Part shown: piece by piece, positions 22,549 through 34,500 of the stretch | Layout: each line of letters opens with the position of its first letter | Position numbering within the stretch: the first letter of the stretch is position 1 | DNA from: Chelydra serpentina | Lineage: Eukaryota; Chordata; Testudines; Chelydridae | Reading direction: 5' to 3' | NCBI GenBank assembly: GCA_037349315.1 | Contig: JBAIAC010000014.1 | Location: 26,575,001-26,639,000 of the forward strand | DNA: 64,000 nt | Notes under the pieces: model-generated | The model's database searches: none | What the model was told of the DNA's origin: nothing | What the model saw: the letters and a program-made list of their open reading frames with translations, nothing else | Position numbers and translations under genes: made by a program

Positions 22549-25500
22549 GATGGATGGATGGATAGATAGATATATCTGCGACTGAGGTTTGTTTGTTTGG
22601 TTTCTTTAATTCAGAAGTGACCGTAATCAGGTTTCGAATTCCATTCTTCTGTGATGAGATGGAAGTGAATATATAGCAGGATGGATTTGATTTAAATCAC
22701 TAGTCAGACTCTATTTAATCATGGATTTCTACATAAAAGTGCATTCTTATTGGTTGTTATAACCTTAATACATATTCTTCACAACTCAGAGATAGATTTA
22801 GGTTTCATTTTTAGAAGTACACACTATATATTTTTAAACAGTGTTTTATTTTGAAAACTTTTCAGATTAGTTTTACAGCTATATCAGAAAATGAATGATT
22901 ATTTGGTTATTTCATTTACCAAAGGTAATTGAAGCAGATATTTATGAAGTCACTGGGAGTTGAACTATCTCCAATTCAACAGGTTAATTATTAATATTTA
23001 GAGGATTTTCTTGCCAGACTGTATTAGGAGGAGAACATCACCAGACAGACATTTAAATTGTTTTATTTAACTAAAACAACAACTTTATGTATTCTAGATT
23101 TTTTTCTTCAACAGCAAACATAATATTTTAACAAAACAAGCATATGAATTTTTGAATTTAAACATTCAAGTTTTTTAAAATCAGGTTTGTTTTTGTTAAA
23201 ATTGTTTAACTAAAATAGTTAAAGGAAATATTAAAAAATAATTAAATTGACCATGTCAGCCAAGTCAACATGAGAAACTTTAAAATATTGGCTTCTGCAG
23301 CGTACTCGGTTATCTTCACCTTCGTAAGAACATAAGACTGACTGTACTGGGTCAGACCAAAGATCCATCCAGCCCAGTATCCTGTCCACCGACAGTGGCT
23401 AATGCCAGGTGCCCTGGAGTGAGTGGACCTAACAGGTAGTGATCATGTGATCTCTCTCCTGCCATCCATCACCCCCCTCTGACAAACAGAGGCTAAGGAC
23501 ACCATTTCTTACCCATCCTGGTTAATAGCCATTAATGGACTTCATCTCCATGAATGTATCCAGTTCTCTTTTAAACCCTGTTATAGTTCTAGCCTTCACA
23601 GCCTCCTCAGGCAAGGAGTTCCACAGGTTGACTGTGCGCTGTGTGAAGAAGAACTTCCTTTTATTTGTGTTAAACCTGCTGCTAAATTAGCCCCCATCAT
23701 ATTGTATGTATAGTTGGGGTTATTTTTTCCAATGTGCATTACTTTACATTTATCCACATTAAATTTCATTTGCCATTTTGTTGCCTAATCATTTAGTTTT
23801 GTGAGCTCTTTTTGAAGTTCTTCGCAGTCTGCTTTGGTCTTAACTATCTTGAGCAGTTTAGTATCATCTGCAAACTTTGCCACCTCACTGTTTACCCCTT
23901 CTTCCAAATCATTTATGAATAAGTTGAATAGGATTGGTCCTGGGACTGACCCTTGGGGAACACCACTAGTTACCCCTCCCCATTCTGAAAATTTACCATT
24001 TATTCCTATCCTTTGTTCCCTGTCTTTTAACCAGTTCTCAATCCATGAAAGGATCTTCCTCCTTATCCTATGGCAACCTAATTTACGTAAGAGCCTTTGG
24101 TGAGGGATCTTGTCAAAGGCTTTCTGGACATCTAAGTAGACTATGTCCACTGGATCTCCCTTGTCCACATGTTTGTTGACCCCTTCAAAGAACTCTAATA
24201 CATTAGTAAGACATGACTTCGCTTTACAGAAACCATGTTGACTTTTCCCCAACAATTTATGTTCTTCTATGTGCCTGACAATTTTATTCTTTATTATTGT
24301 TTCAACTAATTTGCCCGATACGGTTGTTAGACTTACCGGTCTGTAATTGCCGGGATCACCTCAAGAGCCCTTTTTAAATATTGGCGTTACATTAGCATCT
24401 TCCAGTCATTGGGTACAGAAGCCGATTTAAGGGACAGGTTACAAACCCTCGTTAATAGTTCTGCAATTTCACATTTGAGTTCTTTCAGAACTCTTGGGTG
24501 AATGCCATCTGGTCCCGGTGACTTGTTACAGTTAAGTTTATCAATTAGTTCCAAAACCTCCCCTACTGACACTTCAATCTGTGACAATTCCTCAGATTTG
24601 TCACCTACAAAAGACGGCTCAGGTTTGGGAATCTCCCTAATGTACTCAGCCGTGAAGACCGAAGCAAAGAATTCGTTTAGTTTCTCCGCAATGACTTTAT
24701 CATCTTTAAGTGCTCCTTTTGTATCTCTATTGTCCAGAGGCCCCACTAGTTGTTTAGCAGGCTTCCTGCTTCGGACGTATTTAAAAAACATTTTGTTATT
24801 ACCTTTTGAGTTTTTGGCTAGCTGTTCTTCAAACTCTATTTTGGCTTTTCATAAATTTTTACACGTAATTTGGCAGTGTTTATTTTCCTGTTTGTTCATA
24901 ATCTGGAAAAGAAAAACAGCTTTTCTGCTTTTTCAGGTCCCAAACGATTTCTCAATTTGGACTGAATTAGTCCAAAGGAAGAAAACGTTCTTTCTACACT
25001 GGCAGAAGAAGCTACTGCTGTTAAAAGTGAGATGATCATTTCAACAGTCTCTGAATCCAAATGTTTAAGTGGATTCCACCATTTCACTGGTGTAAAATTT
25101 TCTTTAAAACATCATCAGCAAGCATATATTTCTTGAATGGTTCACCCTTAGCTCTGAAGTTTATTGTAGGTTGCATTATGGAGGGATGATTGCTGGATGT
25201 CCATGTCGTAGCCAACTCCTCTTCTTCAGCAGTTAAGGTTTGACCCTAGTACCTAGTATTGAGAATATTTGCAAGAAAATGAGCTGGAGATAGTGCTTTT
25301 CCCATTTTTTTTTTTTAAATGCTTGTAATTTAACTGTCATTGCATATTTCTCTCTTTAAGATCTCACTCAGTTCCTTCCAAATTTCAACAGCATCAGCAA
25401 TAAAACAGCTATTTCCCTGCATTTTGTTCAAGGCTACAGAAATAGGCTTCAGGGTACTCAGCATGTGTTCAACTTTTCTCTTAAGCCCAATGTTGAGAAC

Positions 25501-28500
25501 TTTGGCTGTGACAGTGCCTTCTGTTTTTTCATGATTTTGTTCAGAAAATGTCATCAGATTAGACCAGTTCTTTATAGAGTGCTCAAAACAGTCGACTACT
25601 GAGTTCCATCGCATGTCTTGTGGGAGAGTTAGCTTGGTTCCTCCCACTTTTTTCAGAGCAGCTACTGCAAAGTGGTTGTTATGGAAGTATTTTGCAATTT
25701 CAACATTAGCCTTTATTTCTGGAACACTGAAGTATTTGCTTAGGAGGTGCATCAAATGACCACTGCAACCTTATGTTATTAGCTTGGAACTCTCTTCTAA
25801 ATTTCTTCTCATCTTGGATACATTTGCAGCATTGTCTGTGACCAAGCTGCATACTAGGCATTTGAATTTTTTTCCCACAGTTTGTTATAGCTTTTACTGC
25901 AACTTCTTGTCAGTATTCTGCTGTGTGTGCATTTCCTGATGTATCAATTGTTTCTGTAAGGAAGACATTCCCTTCTTCTGTTGTCACACAAGCACATACA
26001 ACGGGATCATTGTGGACATTGCTCCACCCATTAAGACTCAGGTTAACAATTTCACCCTCTAGAACTTTTTCACACAGCTCAATTTCTCTTTCATACACTT
26101 TATCCAGCAATTTGCCCGCGACATCTGCTCTGTTGGGTGAACTGTATCCTGGTCTTAATGACTGAACCACATTAATGAAGTGTGGTTTCTCAGTCATGCG
26201 GAAAGGAGCATTTGTAGCATTAAACAAACCGGGCAATTTTTTCATCAGTTACCTTTTTTGTAATCTGCTGGTTCTTATCACGAACTAATGGTTGTTTTTG
26301 GATGATGGAGTTCTTTCTTTTTTTCCCTTTTTGCTACAGATGATATACTGTGGCTATGTGACATACATGATGTGACTGAAACACTATCATTGGCAGATAA
26401 CTCTGAAACTATAGAAAATTATGGTGATCTTGAAGGTGGATAGTCTTCAGAATCCTGTATGTTGAGGATGGATTCTCCTAAACAATATAAGTCAATGCAG
26501 TTATTATTACCATACTGCTCATTTAGTATTACTCATTGCATTCACTGACACTCAGTACTACTTTAAAGGTGAAATTGTAAAAGGAAGATCTGCCTGTTTA
26601 TTTTTTATCACAGCTGCATCTAAAATAATAGTACCGTAGAGTAACAACTATATTTTTTGCTCAAACATGAGAATTCAAGAATAGTCCAGAAGGAAGACTG
26701 GCAGTCCTTGAGAAAGACGTATAAAATAAAAAAGTTTACCAACCTGAAGATCCTGCATGTTCAGACATGTTCCTTTCATCATCTTCAACGCAGCTTCCTC
26801 CTGAGAAGGAACACTTCTCATGATGTTGTTTCATTGAGGCAACCAGGACTTACATTTCTTTGTTGCACTGTTTGCGTTTTGCACGCATGCCTGTCTTACC
26901 CACAGGTAGAGGAACTTCATTAAAATATTCCCAAACTGGCTCTCTCTTATGGTCTGCTGCCATTATAGGTTTTCCCTTCTAGTGAGAGAATGGTATGGTA
27001 GATCTCAAATCAATGAAGGCTACGCTCAGAAAGACCTCAAGACTTCTGGAATATGCTGCTCAAACAGTGTCACTTTTGTGTCTACTGCCTGTCTCTCCCA
27101 TCTCACATTTATCTCCAGACTTCTTCTCCTTGTCCAGATCTATTCCACCCCCAACAATCTTCTATTCATTGAACTTTTTGAAACTTTGCACTTTTAGAGA
27201 GAGGTAAGGGATTAACTCTGTATTCACAAATTTGCAGAGACACAATAGGTTTGAGGTCTGTTATTTCTCACCTCTCTATATTTATTTATTTATTTATGTA
27301 TTTTATTTAAAAACATTTTTGCTGTTAACAGGAATGTTATCTCCGGAGACACAAATCCACAGTTTGAGAACTGCAAAACTAAGCATCTCTGATGGTATCT
27401 TCTTCTAGACTGAGCACTGAGTCCCATTGGGTATATAGAAAGATTAACCTAAATAATGTATACAGAAGCCCCTGGAACGCCATAAGATTGAATCCCTAAT
27501 CCGTGAACGATTGGAACTCATTTACAAACCTTTTTTTAAACATTACATGAATATATTGTCTCATACTATAGAATTAGAATTTATAATCCCTATTCCATGG
27601 TGAGATATATTTGAGTTTTAATTAAGATACATTATAGCTATCTTTAGATTGGTTTTTTTCCTCAAAAAGCATTGTATAAAAAAAAATCTGATTTTTTTTA
27701 AAAAATATTTTTTAAAAAATCTGATTTATTAAAAAACCATTGCTTTTTATCCACCCTGATATATATGTGGTAGGGGGAGTGGATAGAAAGATTTTTTTTT
27801 CCCAGTGGCCAGAGGGGGATAAGAAGACTTTTTCAGCTTAACATGCCTGCTAGATTGTGTATCTGTGGTAAGAATTGGTTCACTGCTGAATGTAAATTAT
27901 TCCTGGGGGAGTTCAGCACCAAAAAATTAAAAATTCTGCTAACAGTATTTTAAAATTCTGCCATATTCTGCATATTTTATTTGTCAAAATAACACAATAT
28001 AATCATGCCAGTTTAAATTATTTTGGTAATTTATTTCAAAATATCTGTCAGCAAGTATGTCTGTAACAATACAGATTTTAAAAAAAAAAAATCTGGTAAT
28101 TCCCCCCCCCCCCCCCCCCCCGACAATTAGATTCCTTACTAGGCATATTAATTCAGAGCTTTGAGTAATTCATTTAATTTACAATACAGAACTGTATTTC
28201 CTGCACCCGTCAGAAGCAGTGCAAAGACTTGGGAGTGTCAGGGGTAATGGAGGAACTGAGGGAGAGGGAAGGATCCTGGAGTGAACCTGGAGGTTTGCTG
28301 GGTGTGGGTGGGAGAAGTATGGAACAGATTTTTGGGGGGAGGGGCAGGATTGTTAGGGTGTTGGAGAGCCTACCCCATGCTGACCCCATCCTCTCCCATT
28401 TAGACAGGCACTTCTGCCCCTGCACACACACCCCATCCTGATGGGTCCTTGCAGCCTCCTCCCCATGTGGCCATGCACCCCCACTCCCATTCAGCCCCTG

Positions 28501-31500
28501 GCTCAACGCTGTCACCCCACTAGCTCCTGAGCCCCTGCCCCAGTCTGTCCCCCCCACTAGCCATTATGACCCCTTCACAGCAGCACCGTATGCCCTACTC
28601 TGTCCTAACATGGCTCTTTGGGCAGGGTGCTGTGATGAATTTCTACTCCTGGGGGAATTCTGTTCCACTGCATGCGCACAGAAACTTTTTCCCCCACAGA
28701 AAATAAATTCTGCCCCAGAAGTGCTGCAGTTCCACCTTTTGCCCACCAGAGGCCACTGTGGTGCCAGAACAGCCAATAACATTAATGCAGCAGGCTGTTT
28801 GGTGCCACAATGGCCTCTGGTGGGCAAGAGGTGGAACTGCAGCACTTCTGGGGCAGAATTTATTTTCTGCAGAGGGGAGGGGAAATTCTGTGCGTGTGCA
28901 GTGGCGCAGAATTCCCCTAGGAGTATGCAAGTGCAACTCTGAATGTAGCATGCAAGTTGAAAAGCAGAATTTTTTTAAGTGCTGGTATTCTATTGGAATG
29001 CCAAGGTCCCATAGGGGATGTACTTGAGATATTTAGTAATATTAAGGAGCATTTAAAGCCAGATGCCTTGTATGATAGACTGAAATTCTGGCTAATGTGT
29101 GAAGCCTGAGATCCCTGCACTAAGTAAAATGTCCATCTAACAAAAAATCCTAAATAAAATAGTTGAGTTCCAAGTAGCTGAAAGTTGCAAGTGGTGAAAG
29201 TTCTGAAACGTTCATCCAATGTGATGGATACAGTATGATTATAGAATTGTGGGGGTGTCCGTTCAGTAGGCTGTGGTTTGATAACTAACTATATTTGACT
29301 TGTATTTCACTTGTCTGCTGTTTGACGGTAGTCTATGTAAAACTTGAAGATAGCAATGAGCATGTTTGAACAGATTGAAACTGTGGATGACAAATTAGAA
29401 CAGTGATCCCCAACGTGGTGCCTGCCGGGGCATTTATGTGCACCCGCCATCAGGGCTGGCGCCAAGGAAGGAAGAGGAGAGGAGCATCCTCCAGAGAAGC
29501 GTCGCCACTGAAATGCCGCCGCGCAGCGTTTCCGGCGGAGAAACTTTTGCCTAAATGCTGCCGCGCAGCGCTTCCGGTGAAGAAGCTTTTGCCGAAAGCC
29601 ACCGAGGAGCACTTCCGGCAGAGAACCATCGCCACCGAAATGCCGCCGAGAAGTGTCGCTGCCCACCACGCTCTGATGAAGGGATGAATGTGCTCTTGGC
29701 CACAGAGAGGTTGGGGACCACTGAATTAGAAAGTAAAGGATATTCTTGAGTCAGCTCAGAATTTCTTGTGCATGTTCAGATTGGCATTGCATAATAGAAA
29801 TTTGCCATAATGATCAGGTAAAATATTTGTGATACCTAAATTTATGCAGTTCTTGTTTCATAGGTGTCAAGGTATCTTTTAGAGAAGTAGTGCTAACCCC
29901 ATTTTATAGATGGGCAAACTGAAGTTCAGAGTTGGGAAGAAAGGTCTTAAGACTCCTCCTGATCCAGCAGATGGCGCTTTCTCTTCTTTTTATGCAACAT
30001 GTGCACAAGTAGTAATGAAAATCAATGTTTTCTTCAATTTGGGGAAATATTTTTAAAATTGAGTGGATCAGTGTTTATAGATAATCATGGAGTTTGAAAA
30101 AAATTATATGAACAGCTTCTAATAATTTGCTAGCCACAGAACCATTTTTCTTTAAATTGCCTCCTCAACTAAGACTGTGGCTTTGCCTATGCTACAGAAT
30201 TAGGTTGACATAAGGCAGCTTATGTTCACCAACTAGGTCAGTGTCTACACTACAGCCTTGGTCCCGCTGATGTAAGTGCCCTACTACACTGACATTATAA
30301 CTCCACCTCCACTTATATCAGTGTAGTTAGGGTAACACAGTGTCTGTGTAGAGACTGCATTCCTTATCTGGGCTGTTAGCTGTCTTGTCAATTTTATGGC
30401 TCCACTGAGCCATGAAATTGACAAGAAAGCTGGTTCCCCAGCTGGGCTGCTGCCTGGTCTCCACTTCAAGCCCGGCTGCCACCCAGGCTCCCTGCATGGG
30501 CTGCTGCCCAGGCTCTTCACTCCCCAGTGGGTGCCTTGCTGCTTCCTATGGTCACAGCGCCTCACTCTCCTCTGGGAGCACAGCAGCTGATTGGATGCGG
30601 GGTGCAAATCTCCCCGCTGGAGGCATAAGCCCTGGGTGACTGCCCCTCTGCTTCCGGCTGGGAACGGGGAGACGAGAAGCCCGGGAGGCAGCTGGGCTCC
30701 TGGTGGAGAGCTGCATGGAGCTGAGAGCCCTGGCTCTCATCCACCCACACTGCCCCTCTTCAATTGGTGGAAGCGCTCCGCATGAGGGTACGCACCACTG
30801 ACAGAAGGAGGGTGGTGTGGATATCAGCCATTGCAGTAATTACTGAGGTGGCTGTTAATCGACCTAATGTAGGTTGACTTAAGATTGTAGTATAGACATG
30901 ACCTGAGACTTAGCCTGAGTTTCAGCCCACCCACATGGAATATCCACTCCGGATACCACTCTGTGCACCTGCAGATCAACAGCTCGAAGAAGTCCTATGT
31001 ATAGCAGCAACAATAAGCAAATTTGGAATCTGTCTTCCTTATTCCATTATATGAATGCATTTTCCAGCACAGAATGGAACAGGAAATATAAACACTAAGC
31101 CTCTAAAAATATCTAAACAAAGTCTCCTTGTTAAAGTTTAAATCTTGCATTTGTGTAATGGACTCGTATAGTCAATTAAGCACCAATGCTAAATTTTGCT
31201 CTTGTAGCCAACAGTGAATTTGAAGACTTATTGCTGTTAAGTGCCCTCAATTTGTTGTCTTAAATGTTGTCTCCTAGGCAGTGGAACAAAGGCTTCCTAA
31301 AAATGTGACAGAAATATCTTAGTTGAGAATAAATAGCTCTTTTACAGTCCTATTTTGTTTACCATACACAATGGTAACACACAATTCATGATTAGTACGG
31401 GTTTTAAAAAGATAGGGAGAATCTTTTCATCCTTAAATATTGATGCTTTGTTTTTAATTGAGAACAAAAGAAACCTCTTTTCAGTATTTATTAGTTCATG

Positions 31501-34500
31501 ATTTTCAAATAATTGAGAGAATATAAAAATCTAACGAAGAATAGAGCCAAAAGCATACCAGTGCAAATGTGTATACAAGGGAGGCAAAGCCATTATGACT
31601 CTAAATCTGTTGAGAATACTGAGTTTGAAGTAAAGGAATAATATGTGTATTTTGTGCCCAGAGAGAGGGGATGAAGAGCATGTAGGTAGCATACAATTTT
31701 AATATTTGTTTCTTTATTTTGAACACTTACAGATCTCAACAAAACTGCAGTGCTTATACTTATCAGTCTTTTCGCATTAATATAGAATATAGAATTAATA
31801 TAGAATATTTAATATAGATGAGAAGATCTACAGAAATAGTGAGGAAAAAGGCCTCTTAAATACTGAGAAGGAGCTATTTCAGGAGACTATAAAGAATTTT
31901 GAACAATACTTTTAAAGAAGCCATTGGAAACTTAATCTTTGGCTATGTCTTAAATTACAGCTACAACTAACCAGGAGACCAGTCTCCTGATCTGTTTACA
32001 ACATGATTTGCAACTAATAGTGTGACTAGGACCTGTCTGTCTTAAGTGTCCTGTAACTGGCATCAATCCTTGGATGGGTGTTGCAACAGGATTGAGGACA
32101 GCTGTGTTGTAGAGAACCCCCTAACTCAATTATGTTTGTAGTGAACACTGACCCTAAAGTAGATCTCACCACCAGTTTTGGTCTGGTCTACAGTAAAATC
32201 GAAGTGGCAGAGCTGTGTTGGTTAGAAGTATGGGGAAAATCACATCCCCTAACTGATGTAGCTATACTGGCAGAAACCATAGTGGAGACACAGGTATACT
32301 GGCAAAAGTCTTTTAGCTGGAAAAGCTTTTTTCATTTAGGGAATTTGTATAAGGCCTTGGCTACACTTGCGAATTACAGCGCAATAAAGCCTCCCAGAGC
32401 GCTATTCCTCACTCACTGTCTACACTAGCAAAGCACGTACAGCGCTGTATCTCCGTGGCTACAGCGCTGCTGGTACTCCATGTCCCCGAGAGGAATAATA
32501 GCTGTTGTATAGTGGCTGAGATGCTGCTGTTGAAATGTAGACATTGGAGTACACACTGACTGACCTCCGGAAGCTCCCTTTGTTTTGAAATGGCACTTTC
32601 GGGTTGGAGTTGAGAGCTCCGTTCTGGGAGCTGCTTATCAAAAAAAACAAACACAGCTAGTGTTTGCTTTGAGTGAGTGAGAGCCAGGCAGGGGGGCTCT
32701 GTTAGGAGTGCTGACAACAAACGGTAGCTTGAAGAGAGGCGGCGGCGGGGGGGGAGGAGTTTTCGGCAAGCGGCTGCTTATCTGCTCTAAAAAAACAGAG
32801 TCCCTGCTGCTTGCTTTCAATGACTGAGAGAGAGGTAGGGGAGGTGGGGGTGTGTAAACTTAAGAGATAATGAGCTGACACTCTGTGGATATCCCAAAAC
32901 CCACTCTCTCTCCCCACACGCTCCCTGTCACACTCCACCTCACCCCCCCCCCCCATTTGAAAAGCACGTTGCAGCCACTTGAACGCTGGGATAGCTGCCC
33001 ATAATGCACCTCTCCCAATACAGCTGCAAATGCCTCAAATGTGGCCATGACAGTGCGTTGGCAGCTGCCAGTATGGACAGACTGCAGTGCTTTCCCTACT
33101 CAGCTGTACGAAGGCGGGTTTACCTCTCAGCGCTGTACAGCTGCAAGTGTAGCCTTAGCCTTAGTTATACAGGCAAAGGAGCTGTTTTGCTGGTATGAGT
33201 TGTCTCCACATTGGCAGGGTTGCTAATATAGTTATTTTTGGAAAACCTTGCCTAGTGTAGACAAGGCCTTAGAGTCAGGACATTTTTAGTCACCTAAATG
33301 TAAGCAAGTATACTCAAGACCTGATCTTGTGAGGTGCTGAGTGCCCACAGTTCATAAGTCACAGTTCAGAGCAACTGCACTTATATTTCCCCTTTGTGGT
33401 CCAGCAATGGCATTCTTTTTTTTTTTTTTTTGGCTCTGGCTCCCAGCCATTGCCTCCCTTGGGCAGAGTCCCTTGTTTGTCTCACTCCCTAATTTTTTTC
33501 CAGTCTGCACATTTCCCTACCTATACTATGTTATTTCCAGCAAGCCAAACTGTCTGTCTATGCCAGTGCTTACACTTTTTAAGGCTATGAACAACATAAT
33601 TGCCAGCAGTTATGAGTTATCACACAGCTCTTACTAAGCAAGCACATTTATTCTTAAGGTGAAAGCATTACAGAGAAGACATATTAAAACAATAAAAGTT
33701 GCTGCTACACATGCTTACCGGGTCACCCATCAGTCTTTTATTCCAAAGTATGTAATTTCTGGATACCAGAACTTGTAAATAGGTATTCATTTGTCTCCCC
33801 CCCCCCCCCCCCCCTTTCCCCCCTGGTTCCTATTTTCATTAGAGAGAAGTGTTCTCTTTAAGAGTAGATCCAAAGACATGGTGTGTTTATGTGTGGTTTT
33901 GTCTGTGTGTGTTCACTCCAAGTTTACTGGAACTATTTCTTTGTGTCTTTTGAGATGTTGAGCACCTACAATTCTCATTAGTGCATTAGGAGTTGTGGAT
34001 GCTTAGTACCTCTCAAGATCATGCTCTGGTAGTCAATAGCTTAATCTTATCTTTGAATCTTGTTTCCTTGGTATTCACTATTTTGCAAATTGATTTTTCA
34101 AAGATACCTCTGAGAGTTCAACAGAGCAAAGCTGGGACCTGCTTCTCTGTCACAGTAGACAACCACAGTGTTTTCTGTTGACCACAGGCATTCTCGGGTG
34201 TTGCGGTGGTGATGTGTGTTAAATGTATCTGGTCCTCCAAAACAAATTAGTCATTTTTAAAGGACACTACTGATTTCAAAAATTATTTGTGTAAATATTT
34301 TGTACTTGCTGTAGTTCCAAGTAACCCCTAACATAGCAAAAATTTTTGTGAGAGCGCATTTGGCATCATTTCATGCATAATTAATTTTACTGTAACCCTA
34401 ATCAGTACTTTTTGGAACTTTTACACAACTTTATTTCAAAGCTCATTTTTAATAAGCTTGAAGGAAAATTATTCAGGAACCTATCTCTGGATTACTAACA

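Larger units (their letters stand above)
22677..27758 (-). mobile_element. Decayed hAT transposon, 5.1 kb, split by a CR1
   Basis: The left end CAGGATGGAT at 22677 and the inverted right end CAGGGTGGAT at 27758 match in 9 of 10 bases. They are flanked by ATATATAG (22669-22676) and ATATATAT (27759-27766), a 7/8 target duplication, although the AT-rich flank lowers its weight. The interior carries a minus-strand hAT transposase in broken pieces (26245-24896). A CR1 (about 23322-24893) interrupts it just beyond the transposase stop. It lies in CNOT7 intron 4, antisense to the gene. Confidence 0.85.

Noticed and set aside
22500..22580. CRISPR-like or structured repeat array
   Set aside because: It is a plain microsatellite and G-run; there are no spacers, and the genome is eukaryotic.
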